NCBI GenBank assembly: GCA_943333505.2
Contig: CALQTN020000018.1
Span: 1 to 64,000 of the forward strand
Direction: 5' to 3'
DNA from: Asaia bogorensis
GTDB lineage: Bacteria > Pseudomonadota > Alphaproteobacteria > Acetobacterales > Acetobacteraceae
DNA: 64,000 nt
In this document: piece after piece, positions 1 through 8,367 of the stretch
How the letters are laid out: the number at the start of each line of letters is the position of its first letter
Numbering within the stretch: the stretch's first letter is position 1
Position numbers and translations under genes: made by a program
Notes under the pieces: model-generated
The model's database searches: none
Seen by the model: only the letters and a program-made list of their open reading frames with translations
What the model was told of the DNA's origin: nothing

Positions 1-50
1 CTCCATATCCGACGCCGATCCGAAGGTGCCAGAATGTCTACTTCCGTCAA
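1..50 (-). CDS. IS66-family accessory protein OrfA (TnpA), N-terminal fragment
   Basis: Sixteen codons are visible before the window edge, starting with TTG at 50. The peptide is MTEVDILAPSDRRRIW, which follows the typical IS66 OrfA opening of a short acidic/hydrophobic start and then a run of arginines with a tryptophan, as in members that begin MTRVEV...RRRRW. A GGAGG ribosome binding site lies five bases upstream. An ATG at 54 in another frame does not give this pattern. OrfA is a small accessory protein needed with OrfB and the DDE transposase for IS66 movement; those genes would lie to the left, outside the window. Confidence 0.6.
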   Translation of the reverse strand, partial: MTEVDILAPSDRRRIW

Positions 51-146
51 ACATACCTCCTTCTGGAGTCCAGAGAGGCGTTCCAGAGATCAGCAAAATC
101 GCCGAGTTTCGCATGCTTCGCTACACGGTGAAGACCAGACGCTTAC
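1..146 (-). mobile_element. Left end of an IS66-family insertion sequence, running off the window edge
   Basis: Read on the minus strand, the element starts with GTAAGCG (positions 146 to 140), the usual first bases of IS66 terminal inverted repeats. It sits inside the reading frame of a CorA/ZntB-type transporter, whose homology stops at this point. About 80 bases inside the end there is a strong ribosome binding site (GGAGG, 60-56) followed by the start of an IS66 OrfA-like protein. The other end lies outside the window, so the 8-bp target duplication expected for IS66 cannot be checked; the candidate target copy is 147-154. Confidence 0.8.
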
Positions 147-1077
147 CCTTGAACGGCAACCCCTCGACGTTCATCCCGAACAGCCCGGTCACCAACGTCG
201 GTGGCAACAGCATCGCGGTCAGCACCGACAATACGGTCAGCCGCTTATTGGTGGTCTCGGACTCCCGCATGTGCAGTTCATCCTGAAGGCTGTGCGCGCG
301 TTCTTGCAGTGCCTGCAAATCTCCGGCCAGCGTATCGAGCCGCGCTGCCACCCGCCCGCAATCCTCAGCGGCGTGTTCGGTGAACCAGGCCGGCCGCTCG
401 GTCAGCAAATGGTTCAGGGTCGCGCGCAACGGCACCGCCTGGCGGTGCAGCCGCACGATGCGGCGCCGCACGACGCCCAAATCCTCGTAATCGGCGCGGT
501 CGTCGTCGCCGAGCAGGCCTTCCTCGATCGCGTCGAGCGCCTCGCTCTGCTCGTGCAGCAACGTCGCCATTGCGGTGGTGAAGGCGTGGATGATTGCGTC
601 GAAGAGATGCAGCACGCCCGGGATACGGCGGCCGGATTGCAGGTCGCGATGCAGCTGGTTCAGGGTTTGCAGCGGGCGCCGGCGGGCCGAGATAAACAGA
701 TGCGGCCCCATCACAAACTGCCAGCGCACCATCTGACGTACGTCGACTGTATCGGCGCGCTCGAAATCGGTAACCACGCCGGCAATGCAATCACCAAAAT
801 TCTCGATACGCGGGCGATCATCGCTCGTCAGAAGCATGTCGGCGGCGCCGGTCGGTAGGTGCGGCAGGCTGGCTATTGCGGTGTGGGCACGTTTGTCGCC
901 GAGGTCGAAATGCAGCCACAACCAGCTGTCCTGCCGCTCCAAAGCTTCGGTGAGGGCACTGCCGCTCAGCATTTCGGCATCCCCAGTGTCGGCAAACCGA
1001 TAGCCCCACACCAACCCGTCCAGCGTGTCCGCTTGCGGGATTGGAGGAAAGGGGGCCGTCAGGTCGATTTCGGGCAT
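121..1077 (-). pseudogene. zntB: CorA/ZntB-family metal-ion transporter truncated by IS66
   Basis: CorA/ZntB proteins are pentameric inner-membrane channels for Mg2+ or Zn2+ with a large cytoplasmic N-terminal domain, two C-terminal membrane helices and a GMN signature at the end of the first helix. Here the cytoplasmic domain, the first helix (LSVLTAMLLPPTLVTGLFG) and the GMN motif (GLFGMNVEGLPF) are present. The native sequence stops around position 147. The last residues and the TAG stop at 121 are encoded by the inserted IS66 end. The second membrane helix is missing, so the product should not form a channel. ZntB is a better guess than CorA because of length and sequence style, but the ion cannot be told. 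The start at 1077 is the first plausible ATG. Confidence 0.8.
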
Positions 1078-1208
1078 GGCGTACTCCTCTCAGAACATCG
1101 TCGTTCTACGTCCGCTATCAATTCATGTCGTGTGAATATAAATGCGTGCGTATTTCTGTAGCCAAATCGCGTGACGGCGGGGTAGTCTAAATTGGGAGAT
1201 ATCGAACG

Positions 1209-2309
1209 ATGAATGTTTCTACACGCCCGATCGCCGCCGTTGCCACGACCAGCAAGCTCGCCATCGCTGACTGTGATCTGCATCTCGGACCGAACACGCT
1301 CGCCGATCTTTATCCCTTTATGGAAAGCCGATGGGCGCGCCATATTGAAAGCTTTGGCGTCAGCCATCGCACGGGCATGCAGTTTGGCGCTGCCAGCTAT
1401 CCCAAAGCCCAGGCCGCCGCCATGCGGCGCGATGCCTGGCCACCGTCGGGCAAATTCCCCGGCAGCGATCTCGGCTTTGTCCAGGCCCAGCATCTCGATG
1501 CCTATAACGTCCAGTTCGGGGTGATCAACCCACCGCTCGCCAGCCAGTCGCCGACGAACCAGGACCTTGCCAACGCGCTGGCAACCGCGATGAACGAATT
1601 CCAGGTCGAATGTCTGGTCAGGCCGGAACCCCGCCTGGGCGCCTCGATCACGGTGAATTCAGAGGACACGCTGGCCTCGGTCGCCGAGATCGACCGTTGC
1701 GCCGGCAACCCCGCCTTCACCCATGTCGGTCTTCTGTCCCGCATCGCCGAACCGATGGGCAGCCGGCGCTATTTCCCGATTTTCGAGGCCGCCGCCCGCG
1801 CTGGCCTGCCGGTCGCGGTGCATGCGTTCGGCTTCGGCGGCAACAAGAACACCTCCTCGGGCTGGGGCAGCTATTATATCGAGGACATGGTCGGCCATTC
1901 GCAATCGATGCAGGGCCAGTTGGTCAGCATGGTCATGGAAGGCGTGTTCGAGCGCCTACCCGGGTTGAAGCTTGTGCTGATCGAGGCCGGCTTCGGCTGG
2001 GTGCCATCGTTGTGCTGGCGGCTTGACCGGACCTGGGAAAAGCTGCGGGCGGAAACCCCGCATGTGAAGCGGCCACCGAGCGAGTATGTCCGCGAGCAGG
2101 TTTGGTTCACCACCCAGCCGATGGAAGAACCCGAGCCGCGCCAGCACGCGCTGGATGCGGCGGCCTGGATTGGTTGGGACCGCTTGCTGTTTGCGTCCGA
2201 CTATCCGCATTGGGATTTCGACGACCCGTTCACCTCTGCGCCGCAGATGACCGAGGCGCAGAAGGCGGCGTTTTATCGTGGCAATGCGCGGGCGGTATTT
2301 CGGCGGTAA
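1209..2309 (+). CDS. Amidohydrolase-2 family metal-dependent hydrolase/decarboxylase
   Basis: A 366-residue TIM-barrel protein of the amidohydrolase-related family (PF04909). Near the N-terminus it has D21-C-D23-L-H25, the usual metal-binding D-x-H start of the barrel; further on come a barrel histidine in AVHAFG (about residue 203) and the late acidic motif FASDYPHWDFDDPF that carries the last metal ligand. Family members cleave C-N or C-C bonds of aromatic or carbonyl compounds (for example ACMSD-type decarboxylases), but the substrate cannot be read from sequence. GGGAG at about 1195 serves as the ribosome binding site. It is transcribed away from the truncated transporter and converges on the dehydrogenase gene at 2318, only 8 bp away. 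Confidence 0.82.
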   Translation: MNVSTRPIAAVATTSKLAIADCDLHLGPNTLADLYPFMESRWARHIESFGVSHRTGMQFGAASYPKAQAAAMRRDAWPPSGKFPGSDLGFVQAQHLDAYNVQFGVINPPLASQSPTNQDLANALATAMNEFQVECLVRPEPRLGASITVNSEDTLASVAEIDRCAGNPAFTHVGLLSRIAEPMGSRRYFPIFEAAARAGLPVAVHAFGFGGNKNTSSGWGSYYIEDMVGHSQSMQGQLVSMVMEGVFERLPGLKLVLIEAGFGWVPSLCWRLDRTWEKLRAETPHVKRPPSEYVREQVWFTTQPMEEPEPRQHALDAAAWIGWDRLLFASDYPHWDFDDPFTSAPQMTEAQKAAFYRGNARAVFRR

Positions 2310-2317
2310 AGCCCTGA

Positions 2318-3232
2318 TCAGTCCAGGTCGCCCGTGCCGGGGTCGCGAAACCCGGCCCCGGCCATCTCTGCCAGCACCCCAGGTAAATGCGGAATGAACC
2401 GCTCGCCATGCCCGGCAGCCAAGATCGTCGCCAGCATTGCGCTGGCTGTATCGGCGATCGGGACGGGCGCCCCGCCGGCATGGGCAGCAGCGCGATAGGC
2501 TTCGAGCACTCCCGTCGCCGCCCCAAGCCGCCCGCGGCCGCGACTGTCGTCGCCTGCGAGGATCCACGGCTTGATCCATTGAAACATGGTGCTGTTCGAC
2601 CCACCGGCCTCAATCATTGCGCAAAGTGGTTCGAACGGGACGCCGAGTTTGCTCGCAGTGGCGAAGGTTTCCGCAATCACCAGCGCGTTGGCGAATGAGA
2701 CGAAATTGTTAACGATCTTGACCGTCAACGCCATCCCGAGCGGGCCAGCCTCGATGATAGTGTCGGCATAGGTCGCAATAATCGGGCGCACCAGCGCGAT
2801 ATGCGCCGGATCGCCACCGACCACGGTGGAAAGCTGGCCGGCCTCGGCCTCCTTCGGGCTGCGCCCAATCGGCGCGTCGATTAATCCAACGCCACGCGCG
2901 GCGAGGATTGCGCCGAGTTTACGGGTGAAGTCCGGGTCGCCCGTGCTTTTATCGACAATCACCATGCCTGGGCGCAGCGCGGCCAGCATGCCATGGGTGC
3001 CGAGGATGATTTCCTCGACCGCGGCAGTGCCGGGCAGGCAGAGAAACACGACGTCGCTGCGGTTGGCCAGGTCCGAGGCATCGCTTGCCTCGGCGGCACC
3101 TTGGGCCACGAGGTCATCGACTGGCACGCGGTTGCGATGGCCGAGGATGGTCAGCGGCCATCCGCCCAACATGATGTTCTTAGCCGCGCCATGGCCCATC
3201 AATCCGACCCCGACATAGCCGATCCGCACCAT
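2318..3232 (-). CDS. 3-hydroxyisobutyrate dehydrogenase family NAD(P)-dependent oxidoreductase
   Basis: The protein (304 residues) opens with MVRIGYVGVGLMGHG, the Rossmann GxGxxG and substrate-family signature of beta-hydroxyacid dehydrogenases (HIBADH, tartronate semialdehyde reductase, GLYR1). The conserved substrate-loop lysine region is seen in TVKIVNNFVSFANALVIAE. Family enzymes oxidise 3-hydroxyacids with NAD(P)+. The start at 3232 was chosen because the Rossmann fold begins at once and GGGAGA precedes it; a longer frame up to 3337 adds sequence that crosses a repeat. Its neighbours, an enoyl-CoA hydratase upstream and an amidohydrolase, fit organic-acid catabolism, but the exact substrate is unknown. 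Confidence 0.82.
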   Translation of the reverse strand: MVRIGYVGVGLMGHGAAKNIMLGGWPLTILGHRNRVPVDDLVAQGAAEASDASDLANRSDVVFLCLPGTAAVEEIILGTHGMLAALRPGMVIVDKSTGDPDFTRKLGAILAARGVGLIDAPIGRSPKEAEAGQLSTVVGGDPAHIALVRPIIATYADTIIEAGPLGMALTVKIVNNFVSFANALVIAETFATASKLGVPFEPLCAMIEAGGSNSTMFQWIKPWILAGDDSRGRGRLGAATGVLEAYRAAAHAGGAPVPIADTASAMLATILAAGHGERFIPHLPGVLAEMAGAGFRDPGTGDLD

Positions 3233-3254
3233 GATGTTCTCCCGTTGATTTAGC

Positions 3255-3285
3255 GCGTGATGACCGCTGATAGGCGCGGTCACCA
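3255..3285. repeat. Short palindromic repeat (GTGATGACC type)
   Basis: An imperfect inverted repeat: GCGTGATGACCGC on the left and GCGGTCACCAT on the right, around GATAG. The same core recurs at 35646-35689 and 57809-57842, always between genes. Here it lies just upstream of the dehydrogenase start. Confidence 0.65.
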
Positions 3286-3389
3286 TGTTTGAAGGTGTGG
3301 CAGGCGTTAATCCCAGCCTTCGGACCGCAAGTTTCACTTCATCAGTCGCATGGATCGTCGCCCGACCAAGCTAAAATCAACCAGTGGAT

Positions 3390-3434
3390 GATTTTTTTTG
3401 GTTTTTTTGTTCACAAAAAGAACATCTTACTTCC
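3390..3434. repeat. A/T-rich palindromic intergenic repeat, single arm
   Basis: A T-run, then a hairpin made of T-rich and A-rich halves around GTTCAC, ending in AAGAACATCTTACTTCC. It is one arm of the composite element seen complete at 12930-13086 and 18216-18370. It abuts and slightly overlaps the stop codon of the enoyl-CoA hydratase gene (3427). Confidence 0.8.
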
Positions 3435-4206
3435 CTGTAAACCGAGGCTTCCGCTTCTCCCGGAACGCCGCCACGCCTTCCCGATGATCGTCGCTCGCCT
3501 GCAACGAAGGCTGCACAAATGCCTCATACTCCAGATAATCCTCCATGCTCGGCGCACTCGCCACATGGAATAATTTCTTCGAAAGCCCGAGCGCAAAGGT
3601 CGGCCCCTCGGCCATTTCAGCCGCCATCGCGTTTGCGCGATCCATCAGTTCGGCATCGGGATAAACATGATTGACCAGCCCGAGCGATTTGGCCTCGGCG
3701 GCATCGATCACCCGGCCGGTGAACACCAGTTCCTTGGCGATATTGAGCGGCAGGCGGCGTGCCAGATACCAGATGCCGCCGCCGTCGGGCGCCAAACCGA
3801 TGCGACGGAAGGTCTGGCCAAACTTGGCGGTATCGGATGCCAGCATGATGTCGCAGCCCAGTGCCAGCGACATGCCAATGCCCACCGCATGGCCGCGCAC
3901 CGCCGCGATCACCGGTTTTTCCAGCGAATGCAGCAGCCGCATATAGACGTGGCTGAGGCTTTGCAGCCGCGCCCGCCCGGCGGGTAGGCCGGTATCGCGC
4001 CCGGCCATCTTGTCGACATCCGCACCGGCGCAAAAGCTGGTGCCGGCACCCGTCAGGATCACCGCGCGGATGGCGGTGTCAAAACGGATGGCCTCAAACG
4101 CCGCGATCAGGCCCTGGCGCATTTCGGCGGTCAGCGCGTTCATTTTCTCGGGGCGGTTGATGGTAACAGTGGCGACGGCGCCGTTGATGTCGGTGGTGAT
4201 GTTCAT
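3427..4206 (-). CDS. Enoyl-CoA hydratase/isomerase family protein
   Basis: A 259-residue crotonase-fold protein. The opening VATVTINRPEKMNALT, the oxyanion-hole segments GTSFCAGADVDKM and AAVRGHAVGIGMSLALGCD, and a C-terminal FREKRKPRF are typical of the family. These enzymes hydrate trans-2-enoyl-CoAs or act on related CoA thioesters. The catalytic glutamates of true hydratases are not both obvious, so isomerase or another crotonase activity is possible. It lies between two repeats and reads in the same direction as the dehydrogenase at 2318, but the 194-bp gap with repeats argues against a tight operon. Confidence 0.85.
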   Translation of the reverse strand: MNITTDINGAVATVTINRPEKMNALTAEMRQGLIAAFEAIRFDTAIRAVILTGAGTSFCAGADVDKMAGRDTGLPAGRARLQSLSHVYMRLLHSLEKPVIAAVRGHAVGIGMSLALGCDIMLASDTAKFGQTFRRIGLAPDGGGIWYLARRLPLNIAKELVFTGRVIDAAEAKSLGLVNHVYPDAELMDRANAMAAEMAEGPTFALGLSKKLFHVASAPSMEDYLEYEAFVQPSLQASDDHREGVAAFREKRKPRFTGK

Positions 4207-4247
4207 ACGAAGGCTCCAGGAAGGAAGCGTGACAAATTTCTAGCTAT

Positions 4248-4340
4248 TCCGTGCCGTTGGCGCAGTCCCACGCCAACGGCTCCAAAGTGGGACGTTTTTT
4301 GCTTCTTTTTAGTCACAAAAAGAAGACCTTCCTTCCCCTT
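4248..4340. repeat. A/T-rich composite repeat with GC-rich centre (partial)
   Basis: Contains the GC-rich centre (GCCGTTGGCG and ACGCCAACGG as inverted halves) followed by the right A/T-rich arm, GTTTTTTGCTTCTTTTT then CACAAAAAGAAGACC. The left arm is missing. It fills the gap between the hydratase start and the serine hydrolase stop. Confidence 0.78.
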
Positions 4341-4344
4341 CCCA

Positions 4345-5574
4345 TCAATCAACAATCGCCTGATAAGCCAGCACCCGCATATCCTTGCTCACCGGATACG
4401 TCGAAGACGGCATCAGTTGGGTGAAGAACACCACCGCCATATCCTCGACCGGATCGCACCAGAACACCGTGCTCGCCGCCCCACCCCAGGCATAGCTGCC
4501 GGCGCTGCCCATGATCTGCGCCTGCGCCGGATCGAGCGTGACCGAAAAGCCCAGCCCGAAGCCGATCCCATCATAAGTGGTTTCGGAAAAGCGTGAGGCG
4601 CCCATCGCCGCCATGTCGCCTTTGAGGTGATTAGACGTCATCAACTCCACCGTCTTGCGGCCGAGCAGGCGCACGCCGTCGAGGGTGCCCTTGTTCAGCA
4701 TGAACTGGCAGAAGCGCAAATAATCGCCGATCGTGCCGGTTAAGCCGCCGCCGCCGGAAATTACGGTAAGCGGGCGGGAGTACGGGCTGTTCTGGGCGTC
4801 ATCGACAATGCCAAGCGAGCCGTCTTTCGGGTTGGTGTAGTAGTTGGTGGCAAAGCGCGGCAATTTGCTGGCCGCGACCGTAAAGTCGGTATCGACCATG
4901 CCGAGCGGCGCCAGAATACGCGTGCGCATGAAATCATCGAACGGCACGCCCGATATCTCCTGCACCAGGCAGCCTAATACGTCTGTGGCGTTCGAGTAGT
5001 TCCAAGCCTTGCCGGGGTGGGCGAGCAGAGGCATTGCGGCGATCGCTCTGGTCATCTCACGCAAATTTCGGTCGCCAGGCGTATTGTATTCAATTTTGTT
5101 GGTCCGGTACAGCCCATCGACCGTGGTCGATTCCATGAATGCGTAGCTGAGGCCCGATGTATGGGTCAGCAGATCACGGTAGGTAATGCCGCGTTCGGCT
5201 GGCACGGACATGTATTTAGCCCGCGAGCCACCGACATAGACATGGCTCGACTTGAATTCCGGCAGAACCTTGGAAATCGGGTCGTCGAGCTGGAAGCGGC
5301 CTTCCTCGTACAGCATCATGATGGCGACCGAGGTCAGCGGCTTGGTCATCGAATAGATCCGCACGATCGTGTCGGCGTCCATCGCCGTGCCGCGGGCGAT
5401 GTCGGACTTGCCGACCGCCTTGAAATAGGCAACCTGGCCGCGCCGCATGATCGCGGCCGACGCACCAGGCAGCTTGCCGCTATCGACCATGCCGTGGAGC
5501 CAGGTATCGATACGGGCGAGGCGGTCTGGGGCCAGGCCCACGGTTTCCGGGGCGGCGGTGGGTAAATATCTCAT
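4345..5574 (-). CDS. Serine hydrolase of the beta-lactamase/esterase (class C-like) family
   Basis: A 409-residue protein of the beta-lactamase-related family (PF00144). The catalytic SxxK tetrad SMTK lies in IVRIYSMTKPLTSVAIMMLYEEG, and the tyrosine motif Y-x-N is YSN in WNYSNATDVLG. No signal peptide is visible, so the enzyme is probably cytoplasmic, like EstB-type esterases, rather than a secreted beta-lactamase. Family members hydrolyse short esters, lactones or D-peptides; the substrate is not evident. It is separated from iolE by about 70 bp and reads in the same direction, so it could be transcribed together with the inositol genes. Confidence 0.85.
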   Translation of the reverse strand: MRYLPTAAPETVGLAPDRLARIDTWLHGMVDSGKLPGASAAIMRRGQVAYFKAVGKSDIARGTAMDADTIVRIYSMTKPLTSVAIMMLYEEGRFQLDDPISKVLPEFKSSHVYVGGSRAKYMSVPAERGITYRDLLTHTSGLSYAFMESTTVDGLYRTNKIEYNTPGDRNLREMTRAIAAMPLLAHPGKAWNYSNATDVLGCLVQEISGVPFDDFMRTRILAPLGMVDTDFTVAASKLPRFATNYYTNPKDGSLGIVDDAQNSPYSRPLTVISGGGGLTGTIGDYLRFCQFMLNKGTLDGVRLLGRKTVELMTSNHLKGDMAAMGASRFSETTYDGIGFGLGFSVTLDPAQAQIMGSAGSYAWGGAASTVFWCDPVEDMAVVFFTQLMPSSTYPVSKDMRVLAYQAIVD

Positions 5575-5641
5575 GGAATGGTTTCCTCGGGTGATTGGGC
5601 GTGATGATCAATGCTGCCCTGTGCGGGGGATCGCGGCAAGC

Positions 5642-6514
5642 CTATCGGCGCAACGCGGCCATCACGCTCGCATGTCCGATTTTGGCATATTGCAGCGGAT
5701 TGGCCCGCGCCGGGTCCTGCTCGGCTTCGACCACCAGCCAGCCTTCATAGCCTGGCAGTTCGCGCAACACGGACGGAAGATCGATCATGCCATCGCCCGG
5801 CACGGTATAGACCCCGGCAATGACCGCATCGAGGAAGCTCCAGTCCCCGGCATTGGCCTCCGCCATCACCGCCGCGCGAACATCCTTGCAATGCACATGG
5901 CCAATGCGGGCGCGGTGGCGGCGGGCGAGGGTCGCGGGATCGGCGCCGGCCCAGGTCGCGTGGCCGGTATCGAGCAGCAACTTCACCGCGTCCCCGGTCA
6001 TTGCCATCATCCGGTCGATCTCAGCGCCGGTCTGGATCAGGGTGCCCATGTGGTGGTGCACGCACAGCATGACGCCCTCGGACGCTGTCATCTCGGCGAG
6101 TGCGGTCAGGCGGGCGGCGAACGGCGCCCAATCGGCTTCTGCCATCACCGGGCGGCGCGACAAGGCCAGTTTTTGGCTGCCATGCACGGTGCCGGTGCAT
6201 TCGGCATAGATCAGCACGCTGCAGCCCATCGCCTTGAGCAGATCGAGATGCGGGCGCAACGCCGCCATTTCTGCCGCCGCATCACGCGCGCACAGCGCTC
6301 CGGAATACCAGCCGGAAATCAGCGCCAGATCATGCGCCGCCAGAATCGGGCGTAGCAGCGCCGCGTCGCGGGGGAATTTATTGCCAAGTTCGATGCCGAC
6401 AAAGCCGGCTGCGCGGGCTTCGGCCAGACAGACCTCAAGCGGCGTATCGCCGCCGAGCGCGGGCAGATCGTCATTGGACCAGGCAATCGGGTTGGTACCG
6501 ATACGAACATTCAT
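5642..6514 (-). CDS. iolE: Myo-inosose-2 dehydratase IolE
   Basis: A 290-residue TIM-barrel enzyme of the AP-endonuclease-2/sugar phosphate isomerase fold. IolE converts scyllo-inosose to 3D-(3,5/4)-trihydroxycyclohexane-1,2-dione, the second step of inositol breakdown. The opening MNVRIGTNPIAWSNDDLP and the segment FVGIELGNKFPRD are characteristic of IolE. Metal-ligand-type motifs LLLDTGHATW and HVHCKDVR are also present. The ATG at 6514 overlaps the iolD stop by four bases (ATGA), which indicates translational coupling, so this start was preferred to a longer frame. Confidence 0.93.
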   Translation of the reverse strand: MNVRIGTNPIAWSNDDLPALGGDTPLEVCLAEARAAGFVGIELGNKFPRDAALLRPILAAHDLALISGWYSGALCARDAAAEMAALRPHLDLLKAMGCSVLIYAECTGTVHGSQKLALSRRPVMAEADWAPFAARLTALAEMTASEGVMLCVHHHMGTLIQTGAEIDRMMAMTGDAVKLLLDTGHATWAGADPATLARRHRARIGHVHCKDVRAAVMAEANAGDWSFLDAVIAGVYTVPGDGMIDLPSVLRELPGYEGWLVVEAEQDPARANPLQYAKIGHASVMAALRR

Positions 6515-8322
6515 GGCCCGCGCTCCTTCAGTTTGGTTTCGTAGTCGGCACGCGCGGCCTGCACGTCTGGGCGTGCGGAGACTTCCGGCACCGCGACATC
6601 CCACCATTGCCCGCCGGCTTCGGTGCTGGCGCGCGGGTCGCTGCGCAGCACGATCACCGTGGTGCGGTCAGCCCCGCGTGCGGTCAGCAGGGCGGCTTCG
6701 AGGTCGACAATGCCATCGACTGTGATCGCCAGCGCCCCCAGCCCATGCGCCTGGGCGGCGAAATCGAGGGCCGGCATCGCCACGTGCCGCGCATCAGCGA
6801 GAAGATTATTGAACCCAACCCCGCCAGTGCCGCGCTGCAGGCGGTCGATGCAGCCAAAGCCGCCATTGTCCAACAGAACCACAATCAGCTTCGCCCCGAG
6901 CATCACGGAGGTAAAAATCTCCGCATTCAGCATCAGCCAGCTGCCATCGCCGAGCAGCACCACCACTTCGTTATCCGGTCGGGCAAGCTTGACCCCGAGG
7001 CCGCCGGCGATTTCGTAGCCCATGGTCGAATAACCGTATTCGAGGTGGTAGCTGCCCGGTGCGCCGGCCTGCCATAATTTGTGCAATTCCCCCGGCAATC
7101 CCCCCGCGGCGGCGACCACGATGGTGTCCTCGCCTGCCCAGCGCTGCACTGCGCCGATCACCTGGGCATCATTCGGCAAGCCATTGGCCGGCGCGGTAGC
7201 GGCCGCCACCGCTGCCCGCCAGGCTGGCAGCCGTGCTGTGCAGCGCGCGGTCCAGGCGGCGGGCGCGCGATAGTCACCGCTCAGGGCCGCAAGTCCTTCG
7301 GCGGCATCGGCGACCAATGGCAGCGCGCCATGCTTACCGGCATCAAATGTCTGCACGTTCAACGCCAGAATTGGCGCGCGCAGCCCCGCCCAGGACCCGG
7401 TGGTAAAATCGGCGAGCCTTGTGCCAACCGCCAGCACCAGATCGGCTTCCGCCGCTGCGGCATTGGCGGCCTCGGTTCCGGTCACGCCGATTGCGCCCAG
7501 GTTCAGCGGATGATCGTGGCGCAGGGCCGATTTGCCGGCCTGGGTTTCGGCAACCGGAATGCCATGCGCGCTGGCGAAGACGGCAAGTGCGGCGCAGGCG
7601 CCGCTATAATGCACCCCGCCGCCGGCGATGATCAGCGGCGCCCGGGCGGCGCGCAACGCGGCAATCGCGTCGGCCTGTTCACTGCGGTCCGGCACAGGCC
7701 GGCGGATGCGCCAGACGCGCGGCGCGAAGAAGCTCTCCGGATACTCATAAGCTTCCGCCTGGGTATCCTGGCATAGCGCCAAGGTCACCGGCCCGCAGGC
7801 GGCAGGGTCGGTCAGCACCGCCATGGCGCGGGGCAGGGCGGTGAGCAATTGCTCAGGCCGGGTTATACGGTCGAAATAGCGGCTCACCGGACGGAAACAG
7901 TCATTGGCCGAGACTGTGCCATCGGCGAAATCTTCCACCTGTTGCAGCACCGGGTCTGGCAGGCGGTTGGCGAAGACATCGCCAGGCAGCAGCAACACCG
8001 GCAGTCGGTTGACATGCGCAACCGCGGCGGCCGTCACCATATTGGTCGCCCCCGGCCCGATCGAACTGGTGCACGCCATGAAGCGCTGGCGGTTGGATGC
8101 CTTGGCAAAGGCGATTGCAGCGAGCGCCATCGATTGTTCATTCTGCCCGCGATAAGTCGGCAACGCATCGCCCGCTGCCTGCAAAGCCTCCCCCATGCCC
8201 GCCACGTTGCCATGGCCAAAAATTGCCCACACCCCGGCACAGATCGGCGCACCATCGGCGTTGGTTTGCGCGGCCAGAAAGCGCACCAGCGCCTGCGCGG
8301 TGGTCAGCCGGACATTGGACAT
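6511..8322 (-). CDS. iolD: 3D-(3,5/4)-trihydroxycyclohexane-1,2-dione hydrolase IolD
   Basis: A 603-residue ThDP-dependent enzyme, close to the usual length of about 615-640. IolD opens the ring of the diketone made by IolE to give 5-deoxyglucuronate. The N-terminal pyrimidine-binding domain has AIFGHGNVAGMGEAL and the C-terminal domain has the ThDP/Mg motif starting GDGSWLMLNAEIFTSV and ending in LLDNGGFGCIDRLQ. The start at 8322 (MSNVRLTTAQALVRFLAAQ) matches the family and leaves only 45 bp to the divergent iolG start. Confidence 0.93.
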   Translation of the reverse strand: MSNVRLTTAQALVRFLAAQTNADGAPICAGVWAIFGHGNVAGMGEALQAAGDALPTYRGQNEQSMALAAIAFAKASNRQRFMACTSSIGPGATNMVTAAAVAHVNRLPVLLLPGDVFANRLPDPVLQQVEDFADGTVSANDCFRPVSRYFDRITRPEQLLTALPRAMAVLTDPAACGPVTLALCQDTQAEAYEYPESFFAPRVWRIRRPVPDRSEQADAIAALRAARAPLIIAGGGVHYSGACAALAVFASAHGIPVAETQAGKSALRHDHPLNLGAIGVTGTEAANAAAAEADLVLAVGTRLADFTTGSWAGLRAPILALNVQTFDAGKHGALPLVADAAEGLAALSGDYRAPAAWTARCTARLPAWRAAVAAATAPANGLPNDAQVIGAVQRWAGEDTIVVAAAGGLPGELHKLWQAGAPGSYHLEYGYSTMGYEIAGGLGVKLARPDNEVVVLLGDGSWLMLNAEIFTSVMLGAKLIVVLLDNGGFGCIDRLQRGTGGVGFNNLLADARHVAMPALDFAAQAHGLGALAITVDGIVDLEAALLTARGADRTTVIVLRSDPRASTEAGGQWWDVAVPEVSARPDVQAARADYETKLKERGP

Positions 8323-8367
8323 TGGAAAGCCCTTCCTTATGCTTCCGCCACCACGGAGGTATGCCCC
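8323..8367. promoter_or_regulatory. Divergent iolD/iolG control region
   Basis: Only 45 bp separate the iolD and iolG start codons, and both ribosome binding sites lie inside it (GGAGG at 8355-8359 for iolG). The promoters must therefore overlap each other or lie inside the coding starts. I saw no convincing operator palindrome and no regulator gene next to it. Confidence 0.5.

Noticed and set aside
34-858. Long plus-strand frame over the truncated transporter gene
   Set aside because: It is the antisense shadow of a gene with clear CorA/ZntB motifs and shows no domain or ribosome binding site of its own.
3390-3434. Ordinary intrinsic terminator only
   Set aside because: A terminator role is possible, but the same arm occurs in composite copies and between two gene starts (29827), so a repeat family explains it better.
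5447-6355. 302-residue plus-strand frame
   Set aside because: It lies opposite iolE and the serine hydrolase start; the composition is Arg/His-rich shadow sequence without a family pattern.
7081-7776. 231-residue plus-strand frame
   Set aside because: Antisense to iolD, no start signals, no recognisable domain.
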